Source: Bacteroidota bacterium (GTDB taxonomy: Bacteria > Bacteroidota > Ignavibacteria > Kapaibacteriales > UBA2268). Taken from it: 12,593 bases of DNA. The notes beneath the pieces were generated by a model that saw only the letters and a list, made by a program, of their open reading frames with translations, was not told the DNA's origin and did no database searches. The translations under genes and the position numbers were made by a program. How positions within the stretch are numbered: the first letter of the stretch is position 1; every line of letters starts with the position of its first letter. Location of the stretch: assembly GCA_024280675.1 (NCBI GenBank), contig JAJRPT010000139.1, forward strand, positions 1 through 12,593, given 5' to 3'. Positions 7,099 through 12,593 of the stretch are shown here, piece by piece.

Positions 7099-7428
7099 AT
7101 GAATAAACTAAAGATAAAAAAAGGCGATGACGTGATGGTTATCGCAGGCGACGACAAAGGAACAAGCGGGCGAGTCCTCGACGTTTACCCTGAGAAGAAT
7201 CGCCTACTGATTGAGGGTGTAAATATTCACATTGCCCACACCCGTCCCTCCGCCACCGACCAGCAAGGCGGCAGGAAAGAAAAATCGCTTCCCGTTCACT
7301 ATTCTAATGTCCAGTTGATAGATGGTGATGGAAATGCTACGCGACTTAAAGTAGGGGTTGAAATTGACAAGAAGACTGGTAGAAAAATAAAAAAACGAAT
7401 TGCCCAAACAAACGGTAAAGAGATATAA
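7099..7428 (+). CDS. rplX: Large-subunit ribosomal protein L24
   Basis: L24 is an assembly-initiating 50S protein near the tunnel exit. The 109-residue product carries an N-terminal KOW motif (KIKKGDDVMVIAGDDKGTSG, about 5-24), then GVNIHIAHTRPSATDQQGG (about 40-58), as in other bacterial L24. The C-terminal part is basic. The ATG follows an A-rich leader, 42 bases after rplN, and only three bases separate its stop from rplE. Confidence 0.97.
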   Translation: MNKLKIKKGDDVMVIAGDDKGTSGRVLDVYPEKNRLLIEGVNIHIAHTRPSATDQQGGRKEKSLPVHYSNVQLIDGDGNATRLKVGVEIDKKTGRKIKKRIAQTNGKEI

Positions 7429-7431
7429 AAA

Positions 7432-8070
7432 ATGGCTAAAAGCAATCAAGCAGGTGTTTCTAAAAAATATCAATTCAATCCCGAGGGTCCAAGACTTGAG
7501 AGTGTTGAAGCAAAAGAAATCCCAAAACCAAGACTGGCTCAGTTCTACAGAGACACAGTGGTTCCAAACTTAATGAAGAAGTTCGAGTTTAAATCTGTGA
7601 TGCAGGTACCCAAGCTCGAAAAGATTTGCCTAAACATGGGCGTTGGACGAGCTGTCACCGACCCTAAATTATTACAATCTGCAATCAACGAACTAGAGTT
7701 GATTGGCGGTCAGCGTCCGATTGTAAGAAAATCGAAAACATCGATTTCAAATTTCAAACTGCGTGAAAATATGCCAATCGGCACATCGGTCACACTTCGG
7801 CGGGCTCACATGTTTGAATTCTTGGACAGGTTCGTTAACATTGTTGCTCCTAGAATTCGTGACTTTAGAGGATTTTCTGACAAATCATTTGACGGTCGTG
7901 GAAATTACACAATCGGCATCAAGGAGCAGATTATTTTCCCAGAGATTGACGTAGATAAAGTAAATCGAATTGGCGGGCTAGACATTACATTTGTAGTAAA
8001 AAATGCAAACGACGAACAAGCTCGAGCATTATTAAAAGAATTTGGATTTCCATTTAGGAGTAAAAATTAA
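7432..8070 (+). CDS. rplE: Large-subunit ribosomal protein L5 with N-terminal extension
   Basis: L5 binds 5S rRNA in the central protuberance and contacts the P-site tRNA. The conserved core runs from about residue 35: MQVPKLEKICLNMGVG (57-72), PRIRDFRGFSDKSFDGRGNY (20 residues in the second half) and IIFPEIDVDKV. The protein has 212 residues against about 179 in E. coli, and the difference is roughly 31 extra N-terminal residues rich in Lys, Glu and Pro. The ATG lies three bases after rplX, and I see no internal Met that would give a short form until residue 48, already inside the conserved core, so the extension is probably real. I recall extended forms in Chlorobi-type bacteria. Its TAA stop shares one base with the rpsN ATG. 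Confidence 0.96.
   Translation: MAKSNQAGVSKKYQFNPEGPRLESVEAKEIPKPRLAQFYRDTVVPNLMKKFEFKSVMQVPKLEKICLNMGVGRAVTDPKLLQSAINELELIGGQRPIVRKSKTSISNFKLRENMPIGTSVTLRRAHMFEFLDRFVNIVAPRIRDFRGFSDKSFDGRGNYTIGIKEQIIFPEIDVDKVNRIGGLDITFVVKNANDEQARALLKEFGFPFRSKN
8056..8060 (+). promoter_or_regulatory. Ribosome binding site of rpsN
   Basis: AGGAG lies within the end of rplE, nine bases before the rpsN ATG. Together with the one-base stop/start overlap it fits coupled but independently strengthened initiation. Confidence 0.6.
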
Positions 8071-8339
8071 TGGCTAAAAAATCAGTCGAAGCAAGAAACA
8101 GAAAACGTATCAGAATGGTAGCACAATATGCCGAGCGTCGTGCTGCACTCAAAAAAGAAGGTGACGTGGAGGGTTTGCAAAAACTTCCCAGGAACTCCTC
8201 GCCCTCAAGAGTACGTAATCGTTGTATGCTGACCGGTCGCTCTCGTGGCGTTTTCTCCAAATTTGGATTGTGCCGACACGAATTCCGCCGCCTAGCCTCA
8301 GAGGGTAAAATTCCTGGTGTTAGAAAAGCATCTTGGTAG
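8070..8339 (+). CDS. rpsN: Small-subunit ribosomal protein S14, zinc-free type
   Basis: S14 is a late-assembly 30S head protein. The 89-residue product is the long C-minus form. It keeps LPRNSSPSRVRNRCMLTGR (39-57) and the terminal PGVRKASW, but has single cysteines (Cys52, Cys68) in place of the paired CxxC motifs of the short zinc-binding type. The ATG overlaps the rplE stop by one base and has a good AGGAG. It is followed by a 166-base spacer before rpsH, which is unusual because these two genes normally lie close together. Confidence 0.98.
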   Translation: MAKKSVEARNRKRIRMVAQYAERRAALKKEGDVEGLQKLPRNSSPSRVRNRCMLTGRSRGVFSKFGLCRHEFRRLASEGKIPGVRKASW

Positions 8340-8505
8340 AATTTGTTTGCGGGGGGGAGTGACGAGCGGAGTGATGTTTGAGAATTGAATTTAACTAGAT
8401 ATTTACACGGGTAATTTTATTTAGTGATTAGGAAATATAAAAAGTGTTAGATTGCGAGTCGCAATAAGTTGAAATAAGAATATTTAAATTAAAATTGTTG
8501 ATAAT
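8340..8505 (+). other. rpsN-rpsH spacer with G-run and palindrome
   Basis: There is no gene in these 166 bases. The left end has a run of seven G (8351-8357) followed by GAGTGA, CGAGCG and GAGTGA in series. The middle is AT-rich with TATAAA at 8436-8441, but no -35 box at proper spacing. A perfect 15-bp palindrome follows at 8451-8465. The spacer may carry an internal promoter with an operator, or an mRNA hairpin ahead of rpsH. These roles are inferred from position only. Confidence 0.4.
8451..8465. repeat. 15-bp palindrome upstream of rpsH
   Basis: ATTGCGA and TCGCAAT flank a single central G, a perfect palindrome 40 bases before the rpsH ATG. In RNA it folds as a six-pair stem with an AGU triloop; in DNA it looks like a dimer-binding operator. 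No T-run follows, so it is not a terminator. Confidence 0.5.
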
Positions 8506-8901
8506 ATGCCAGTTACAGATCAAATAGGTGATTTTCTTACGAGAATACGTAATGCAGGAGCAGCCGGTAAGAAAACCTGCGAAGCACCTCGTTCAAATAT
8601 TAAAGTATCAATAGCTAAAATTCTAAAAGATCAAGGCTATATCGAAGACTACTTTGACCAAAAGAATGAAGTCCAAGGCACTATCAAAATCCAGTTGAAA
8701 TACTTTGAAAGAAAGCCTGTTATTCATAAAATATCACGTGTTTCGACACCTGGTTGCAGATTATACGTAGATTCCGAGAGTTTAACAAAAGTGAAATCAG
8801 GTCTTGGTGTGGCGATAGTCTCTACATCAAAGGGCTTAATGACGGTTAAAGATTGTAAAAAACACAATGTTGGTGGCGAAGTAATTTGCACCATTTGGTA
8901 A
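8506..8901 (+). CDS. rpsH: Small-subunit ribosomal protein S8
   Basis: S8 binds the central domain of 16S rRNA and in E. coli represses the spc operon by binding its mRNA. The 131-residue product is standard: MPVTDQIGDFLTRIRNAG at the N-terminus, RVSTPGCRLYV in the middle, and the C-terminal signature GLGVAIVSTSKGLMT followed by GGEVICTIW. There is no Shine-Dalgarno, only AT-rich sequence before the ATG. It follows the 166-base spacer holding the palindrome, so it may be controlled separately from rpsN. Confidence 0.97.
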   Translation: MPVTDQIGDFLTRIRNAGAAGKKTCEAPRSNIKVSIAKILKDQGYIEDYFDQKNEVQGTIKIQLKYFERKPVIHKISRVSTPGCRLYVDSESLTKVKSGLGVAIVSTSKGLMTVKDCKKHNVGGEVICTIW

Positions 8902-8905
8902 GATT

Positions 8906-8910
8906 AGGAG
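8906..8910 (+). promoter_or_regulatory. Ribosome binding site of rplF
   Basis: AGGAG lies nine bases before the rplF ATG in the 18-base rpsH-rplF gap, a good Shine-Dalgarno match at standard spacing. Confidence 0.6.
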
Positions 8911-8919
8911 AAAAAGAAA

Positions 8920-9459
8920 ATGTCTAGAGTAGGAAATAATCCAATCGGGATTCCAAGTGGCGTTGAAATTAAAAACTTGGATTCGGAAGTCACAGTAAAA
9001 GGTCCAAAGGGCGAGCTTAAACACTCTTTGCCCAATGGAATTAGCCTTAATATAGAAAATAATATTGTTGCCGTATCTCGTGCTGGAGAAAGCAAAAAGG
9101 AAAAATCCTTGCACGGACTAACCCGCGCTTTGATTAGCAATATGTTGCTTGGAGTGAGCGATGGATACAAGAAAACACTGAAAATCGAAGGCGTTGGATT
9201 TCGTGCAGAACTTATGAAAGAAAAACTTCACCTTTCACTCGGTTATTCTCACTCAATCGTTTTTCTTCCGCCCGTTGGTATCGAGTTCAAAACTCCAAAC
9301 CAAACAACGATCGAAATAAGTGGAATTGATAAACAGTTAGTCGGAGAAGTGTCTTCCAAAATCCGCTCAATGCGTAAACCCGAGCCATACAAAGGCAAAG
9401 GTGTACGATACGACGGCGAACATATCCGCCGTAAAGCTGGCAAAACTGCCGCTAAATAA
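8920..9459 (+). CDS. rplF: Large-subunit ribosomal protein L6
   Basis: L6 sits near the sarcin-ricin loop and the elongation-factor binding site. The 179-residue product has the two related domains of the family. The N-terminus is MSRVGNNPIGIPSGVEI, with VTVKGPKGEL (about 24-33) in the first domain. The second has GVGFRAELMKEKLHLSLGYS (about 91-110) and the signature EPYKGKGVRYDGE (155-167). The AGGAG upstream sets the start. It is followed by the largest gap in the cluster, 257 bases before rplR. Confidence 0.98.
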   Translation: MSRVGNNPIGIPSGVEIKNLDSEVTVKGPKGELKHSLPNGISLNIENNIVAVSRAGESKKEKSLHGLTRALISNMLLGVSDGYKKTLKIEGVGFRAELMKEKLHLSLGYSHSIVFLPPVGIEFKTPNQTTIEISGIDKQLVGEVSSKIRSMRKPEPYKGKGVRYDGEHIRRKAGKTAAK

Positions 9460-9480
9460 GAGGGGAGGGGATGTGAGTGA

Positions 9481-9541
9481 GAAGATGCAAGACGGGTCAG
9501 AAGATGCGCAAGACGGGTCAGAAGAGATGGCAAGACGTTCC
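9481..9541. repeat. Three-unit tandem repeat of 19-21 bases
   Basis: Units lie at 9481-9499, 9500-9520 and 9521-9541. The first two are the same apart from two extra bases (GAAGATG, then CAAGACGGGTCA, with GC inserted in unit 2). The third begins GAAGAGATGG, keeps CAAGACG and diverges at its end. The repeat sits between two essential genes, with no effect on their frames. Confidence 0.75.
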
Positions 9542-9621
9542 AGGGCAAGGTTTTGGTGGTGGGGGCTAGTAAAGGTGATAGATATGAAGAGTGATTGCTT
9601 AGTAAAAGGAAAATAAGTTGG

Positions 9622-9653
9622 CAATGGGGGGGCTTTGGTGGATTAAGCCATTG
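9622..9653 (+). promoter_or_regulatory. Hairpin with G-tract upstream of rplR
   Basis: GGCTT (9631-9635) pairs with AAGCC (9645-9649) around a 9-base loop; outside it AAT (9623-9625) can pair with ATT (9650-9652), leaving five G bulged. Alternatively CAATGG (9622-9627) pairs with CCATTG (9648-9653). Further out GGCAA (9620-9624) can pair with TTGCC (9663-9667). No T-tract follows. A role in rplR expression is a guess. Confidence 0.3.
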
Positions 9654-9716
9654 AAATGACTGTTGCCTCTAGGTATAAATTGATTAGAGAAAAATTGGAA
9701 TAATAGGTTAAGAAAA

Positions 9717-10088
9717 ATGAGTTTACAAAAAGTATTAAAAGCTAGGAAAAAGCGTCGTAAAGCATCTATTCGTCGTCATATTTATGGCACTAGCAAAAAG
9801 CTTAGGCTTAGTGTTTACAAAAGTGGTAGCCACATTTACGCCCAAATCATCAACGACGATGAGTCCCGTACAATTTGCTCTTCTTCGACCATCGACAAAG
9901 ACGTTCGTGGGCAATTAAGCGACGACATGAACAAATCGGCAAAAAGTAAAATAGTTGGAAAGGTGCTAGCAGAACGTGCCTCTGAAGCTGGAGTAAAAAA
10001 AGTAGCATTTGACAGAAATGGATTTTTGTTCACAGGTAGAATTAAGGCATTAGCAGATTCGGCGCGTGAGGCAGGGCTAGATTTTTAA
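9717..10088 (+). CDS. rplR: Large-subunit ribosomal protein L18
   Basis: L18 binds 5S rRNA with L5 and L25 in the central protuberance. The 123-residue product has the basic N-terminus (KARKKRRKASIRRHIYGTS, about 8-26), the RLSVYKSGSHIYAQIINDD strand region (about 30-48) and the C-terminal KVAFDRNGFLFTGRIKALA followed by AREAGLDF, all typical. The ATG has only an A-rich leader. It is isolated from rplF by 257 bases and from rpsE by 77, so the rplR-rpsE section may be transcribed or translated semi-independently. Confidence 0.97.
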   Translation: MSLQKVLKARKKRRKASIRRHIYGTSKKLRLSVYKSGSHIYAQIINDDESRTICSSSTIDKDVRGQLSDDMNKSAKSKIVGKVLAERASEAGVKKVAFDRNGFLFTGRIKALADSAREAGLDF

Positions 10089-10165
10089 GCCATAAATAGA
10101 TGTTTAAAAGAACTGGATTTAAAATATAATTGTTCGGATTTCGCTTTAACAGGAAAATTGAAAAA
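10089..10165 (+). other. rplR-rpsE spacer
   Basis: These 77 bases are AT-rich. They contain a nine-codon ATG frame (10100-10129) that ends just before the alternative TTG of rpsE. Neither looks like a gene. AGGA at 10151-10154 is the probable rpsE ribosome binding site, 11 bases before its ATG. No clear hairpin or promoter was seen. Confidence 0.4.
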
Positions 10166-10675
10166 ATGAGAAAATCAAAAATAAAAGCATCAGAGCTCGA
10201 CTTAAAAGATAAGTTAGTTCACGTCGGTCGTACCGCAAAAGTTGTAAAAGGTGGTCGTCGCTTTAACTTTTCGGCCATTGTTGTGGTTGGTGATGGTGCA
10301 GGTCATGTTGGGTACGGTCTTGGAAAGGCGAACGAAGTGGTCAATGCCGTGACAAAGGCAACCGATGCAGCCAAGAAAAATATTGTCAAGGTGTCGCTTC
10401 ATAAAAATACAATTCCACACGATGTGATGGGCAAATATGGTGCAGCTAAAATTATGTTAAAACCAGCTACCCCGGGTACTGGAGTGATTGCCGCTGGTGG
10501 GGTTCGTGCCGTTTTGGAACTTGTTGGAATCAGTGACATATTGACAAAAAACTATGGATCATCGAACGCTCACAATACTGTCAAAGCAACCATCGAAGGA
10601 TTGCAACAACTCGAAGACGCACACACAGTTGCACGTCGTCGTGGTTTGCCAGTCGAAAAAGTAATATTTGGTTAG
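10166..10675 (+). CDS. rpsE: Small-subunit ribosomal protein S5
   Basis: S5 lies on the 30S body near the decoding site and mRNA entry; changes in it affect accuracy and spectinomycin response in E. coli. From the ATG at 10166 the protein has 169 residues, the usual length. It shows KVVKGGRRF (25-33), VVGDGAGHVGYGLGKANEV (about 40-58, the S5 double-stranded RNA-binding-like domain) and the C-terminal domain with GTGVIAAGGVRAVLE. A TTG at 10130 would add 12 residues (starting FGFRFNRK), but it lacks a ribosome binding site. The ATG has AGGA at 10151-10154 and family alignment, so I prefer it. A 127-base spacer follows before rpmD. Confidence 0.96.
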   Translation: MRKSKIKASELDLKDKLVHVGRTAKVVKGGRRFNFSAIVVVGDGAGHVGYGLGKANEVVNAVTKATDAAKKNIVKVSLHKNTIPHDVMGKYGAAKIMLKPATPGTGVIAAGGVRAVLELVGISDILTKNYGSSNAHNTVKATIEGLQQLEDAHTVARRRGLPVEKVIFG

Positions 10676-10676
10676 A

Positions 10677-10703
10677 CCCCTTTTTTATGGGGAATGCTTT
10701 TTT
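10677..10703 (+). terminator. Weak terminator-like stem after rpsE
   Basis: CCCC (10677-10680) pairs with GGGG (10689-10692) around an 8-base T-rich loop, and a six-T run follows at 10698-10703 after five other bases. The stem is only four pairs, so it could at most attenuate transcription between rpsE and rpmD. It may also simply be a chance structure in the 127-base gap. Confidence 0.3.
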
Positions 10704-10802
10704 GATATGTTGTTATTTGGCTTGTATTTAGAATTGCTAATGTGTTTGATTGCTAAGAAGATAAAAAGTGGCAATAGAAAAATTATTGGAGAAAAGAAAA
10801 TT

Positions 10803-10982
10803 ATGGCACAGATTAAAGTTACGCAAACTCGTAGCATAATTAAAAGACTTGAAAAGCAAAAACGCACAATTAAGGCACTTGGTCTTGGCAGACCGAACAA
10901 TTCCAATGTGTTGCCAGACAATGCGCAAACACGTGGAATGATTGCAGTTGTGGGTCATCTTGTCAAAGTAGAAAATGTATAA
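10803..10982 (+). CDS. rpmD: Large-subunit ribosomal protein L30
   Basis: L30 is a small peripheral 50S protein. From the ATG at 10803 it has 59 residues, the normal bacterial length. It matches the family throughout: IKVTQTRSIIKRLEKQKRT (about 4-22), LGLGRPNNSNVLPDN (about 26-40), and a C-terminal RGMIAVVGHLVKVE. The frame stays open upstream to 10668, but the extra residues are hydrophobic, lack a family match and fall in the spacer. GGAG at 10788-10791 also supports the chosen start. rplO begins 21 bases downstream. Confidence 0.96.
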   Translation: MAQIKVTQTRSIIKRLEKQKRTIKALGLGRPNNSNVLPDNAQTRGMIAVVGHLVKVENV

Positions 10983-11003
10983 AAATAATCTAAGTTAATA
11001 AAA

Positions 11004-11456
11004 ATGAAACATGTAGGAAACCTAACATATCCCGAAGGTGCTAGACACAAGAAAAAGCGAATTGGTCGTGGTCAGGGTTCTGGTCGTGGTGGAACATCCA
11101 CTCGTGGTCATAAAGGACAAAAGTCACGTGCCGGATCTTCTATACCTAGCTGGTTCGAGGGTGGGCAAATGCCACTTAATCGGCGAGTACCGAAATTTGG
11201 CTTTTCAAATCACAGATTCAGAAATAACTTCCAAGTATTAAATCTGTTAGATTTGCAAAGATTTATTGATTCAGGAAAACTTGACCCAAAAGAGATTTCT
11301 CAAGAAATATTAAAATCTAGTGGTCTCATATCATCAGGTCTTCCTCTCAAAGTTTTGGCAAATGGAGAGCTTTCCCAAGCCAGTAATTTTATTGGCATTA
11401 AACTATCAGCATCTGCGGTTGAAAAGATTCAGAGTGCTGGAGGAAGCATAGCATAA
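11004..11456 (+). CDS. rplO: Large-subunit ribosomal protein L15
   Basis: L15 is an early-to-middle assembly 50S protein with a long unstructured N-terminal extension that penetrates rRNA. The 150-residue product has the Gly/Arg-rich signature IGRGQGSGRGGTSTRGHKG (20-38) and FEGGQMPLNRRVPKFGF (51-67), then the globular domain with ASNFIGIKLSASAVEKIQSA near the end. The ATG follows an A-rich leader. Its TAA is directly followed by the secY ATG with no gap, so secY translation is likely coupled to it. Confidence 0.97.
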   Translation: MKHVGNLTYPEGARHKKKRIGRGQGSGRGGTSTRGHKGQKSRAGSSIPSWFEGGQMPLNRRVPKFGFSNHRFRNNFQVLNLLDLQRFIDSGKLDPKEISQEILKSSGLISSGLPLKVLANGELSQASNFIGIKLSASAVEKIQSAGGSIA

Positions 11457-12593
11457 ATGGCTAATTTTATTGAAACACTTGGCAATATCGCCAAAATCGA
11501 AGAACTGAAAAAACGAATTGGCTTTACACTAATAATGCTTTTTGTGGTTAGACTTGGCTCCCATGTCACATTGCCGGGTATTGACGTTTTGGCATTACAA
11601 TCATCGATGGCAAATGCTGATGCCAACACCTTATTCGGATTTTTTGATATGTTTGTGGGTGGTGCATTTTCCAATGCTGCAATCTTTGCACTCGGTATCA
11701 TGCCCTACATCACCGCATCCATTATCTTCCAACTTGCTGGAGTTCTAGTTCCAGAAATACAAAAAATGCAAAAAGATGGCGAAGACGGACGGCGGAAGAT
11801 TACACAATACACTCGTTATGCAACCGTAATTTTCTCAGCACTTCAAGCCATTGGAATTTCGGTAAAACTTTCTGCTCAAACGGCAGGTTCAGTGCCAATA
11901 GTTCCAGATGCGGGAGTTATGTTTACTCTAACCACTGTGTTTTTGCTCACATCTGGTACAATTCTAATGATGTGGATTGGTGAACAAATTACCGAACGTG
12001 GTATCGGTAACGGAATTTCTTTAATAATTTTCATTAATATCATTGCAGTTTTCCCAACGGCTATTATGCAGGAATGGTCACTTGTCTCAATCGGTGCACG
12101 TCTTTGGATTATAGAACTCGTAATACTGGTATTCTTGGTCATCATCATTGCACTTGTGATTTTAGTCACCCAAGGTGCAAGGCGGATTCCCGTCCAATAT
12201 GCCAAACGCCAAGTTGGTCGTAAGGTGTTTGGTGGGACGACTCAATACTTGCCTCTTCGTGTAAATACTGCGGGTGTTATGCCAATTATATTTGCTCAAT
12301 CATTGATGTTCGTGCCTAACACAGTCATTTCTTTCTTTCCAGAAAGTGCATTTATGGCAACTGTTGCACGGCTTTTTGCTTACGACTCATATTTCTATGC
12401 CTTGGTCTTTGGTGTCATGGTTGTATTCTTCACATATTTCTACACCGCAATGACATTCAACCCAAGAGATATTGCCGACAATATGAAAAAGCAAGGTGGC
12501 TTCATCCCTGGTATTCGACCCGGAAAGCCAACCTCTGATTATATAGATAGGATATTGACCCGAATCACATTGCCAGGGTCTGTATTTCTGGCA
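11457..12593 (+). CDS. secY: Preprotein translocase subunit SecY (3' end outside window)
   Basis: SecY forms the protein-conducting channel in the inner membrane with SecE and SecG and is driven by SecA or ribosomes. The frame is open from ATG 11457 to the last base, giving 379 codons; the family has about 430-450, so roughly the last 60 residues, TM10 included, lie beyond the edge. Visible features in order: TM1 (about 21-36), the plug/TM2 region with FALGIMPYITASIIFQLAG, TM3-TM5 including the WIGEQITERGIGNGIS loop, TM6, the cytosolic C4 loop (QGARRIPVQYAKRQVG), TM7 (NTAGVMPIIFAQSLMF), TM8, and the C5 loop with PGIRPGK containing Arg354, equivalent to the E. coli C5-loop arginine needed for SecA function. 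It begins directly after the rplO stop with no Shine-Dalgarno of its own. Its place at the end of the spc group is canonical. Confidence 0.97.
   Translation, partial: MANFIETLGNIAKIEELKKRIGFTLIMLFVVRLGSHVTLPGIDVLALQSSMANADANTLFGFFDMFVGGAFSNAAIFALGIMPYITASIIFQLAGVLVPEIQKMQKDGEDGRRKITQYTRYATVIFSALQAIGISVKLSAQTAGSVPIVPDAGVMFTLTTVFLLTSGTILMMWIGEQITERGIGNGISLIIFINIIAVFPTAIMQEWSLVSIGARLWIIELVILVFLVIIIALVILVTQGARRIPVQYAKRQVGRKVFGGTTQYLPLRVNTAGVMPIIFAQSLMFVPNTVISFFPESAFMATVARLFAYDSYFYALVFGVMVVFFTYFYTAMTFNPRDIADNMKKQGGFIPGIRPGKPTSDYIDRILTRITLPGSVFLA

Larger units (their letters stand above)
9460..9716 (+). other. rplF-rplR spacer, G-rich and repetitive
   Basis: No recognisable gene occurs in these 257 bases. 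From left to right there is GGGGAGGGG (9462-9470), TGAGT and GAGAAGATG (9474-9487), a three-unit tandem repeat (9481-9541), GGTGGTGGGGG (9555-9565), a seven-G run (9626-9632) inside a hairpin, and an AT-rich end leading to rplR. A forward reading frame crosses it (9401-9616), giving DGSEDAQDGSEEMA over the repeat, but it starts inside rplF, has no ribosome binding site and no recognisable family. The first three motifs recur in the same order upstream of tuf. The base composition is G-richer than the neighbouring genes. Confidence 0.55.

Noticed and set aside
9401..9616. Forward 71-codon frame across the rplF end and the tandem repeat
   Set aside because: It starts inside rplF in another frame, lacks a ribosome binding site, and its product is low complexity (DGSEDAQDGSEE) with no family resemblance.
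9461..9641. G-quadruplex in the rplF-rplR spacer
   Set aside because: G-runs are present, but no four runs of three or more G lie within short-loop distance, so the canonical pattern is not met.
10130..10165. TTG start adding 12 residues to S5
   Set aside because: There is no ribosome binding site, and the ATG at 10166 gives the normal S5 length with AGGA upstream.
10702..10734. Promoter in the rpsE-rpmD gap (TTGATA with TAGAAT)
   Set aside because: The spacer between the two hexamers is 21 bases, too long for a standard promoter.
10668..10802. Upstream extension of the rpmD frame (45 extra codons)
   Set aside because: The added residues are hydrophobic and outside the family; the ATG at 10803 gives the exact usual L30 length and has GGAG in front.
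217..11456. Possible alternative genetic code, since no gene here ends in TGA
   Set aside because: None of the complete genes contains an in-frame TGA and tryptophan is encoded by TGG, so the absence of TGA stops is explained by AT-rich stop preference and small sample size.
11876..12205. 109-codon reverse-strand frame within secY
   Set aside because: It is antisense to intact secY coding sequence, has no recognisable family and no sign of its own expression signals.

Overview
The window is a bacterial translation and secretion gene cluster, read entirely on the + strand: tuf, then the S10 group (rpsJ rplC rplD rplW rplB rpsS rplV rpsC rplP rpmC rpsQ), then the spc group (rplN rplX rplE rpsN rpsH rplF rplR rpsE rpmD rplO secY). 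All 23 genes are intact except secY, which runs off the right edge in frame. No mobile element, CRISPR array, tRNA or rRNA is visible, and gene order is the canonical one.

The organism is AT-rich. Several traits point to the Bacteroidota/Chlorobiota (FCB) side of the tree, possibly a Chlorobi-, Ignavibacteria- or Kapabacteria-like lineage. EF-Tu has FCB-style blocks (GRGTVATG, an ELMEAVDTYIP segment). L2 reads DHPM where many bacteria have DHPH. S14 is the long zinc-free form. L5 carries an N-terminal extension. Most start codons sit behind A-rich, Shine-Dalgarno-poor leaders. tuf directly upstream of rpsJ, as I recall from Chlorobi-type genomes, fits too. This placement is inference from memory of the families; no search was run.

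Layout: 1-216 is a noncoding leader; 217-1425 is tuf; 1426-1522 is a structured spacer; 1523-6669 is the S10 group; 6688-11456 plus secY (11457 to the end) is the spc group. Many junctions are tight (gaps of 0-20 bases, or overlaps at rplP/rpmC and rplE/rpsN), so the genes are probably co-transcribed and partly translationally coupled. Their products assemble both ribosomal subunits, EF-Tu delivers aminoacyl-tRNA to the finished ribosome, and SecY is the channel for nascent and secreted proteins.

The unusual part is the spacers. This cluster is normally compact, but here there are gaps of 97 (tuf-rpsJ), 106 (rpsC-rplP), 166 (rpsN-rpsH), 257 (rplF-rplR), 77 (rplR-rpsE) and 127 (rpsE-rpmD) bases. 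They hold mutually exclusive hairpins, a 15-bp palindrome, a three-unit tandem repeat, G-runs with motifs shared between distant spacers, a terminator-like stem and a possible 20-codon ORF. No new protein system is visible; anything new here would be RNA-level regulation or a dispersed intergenic repeat.
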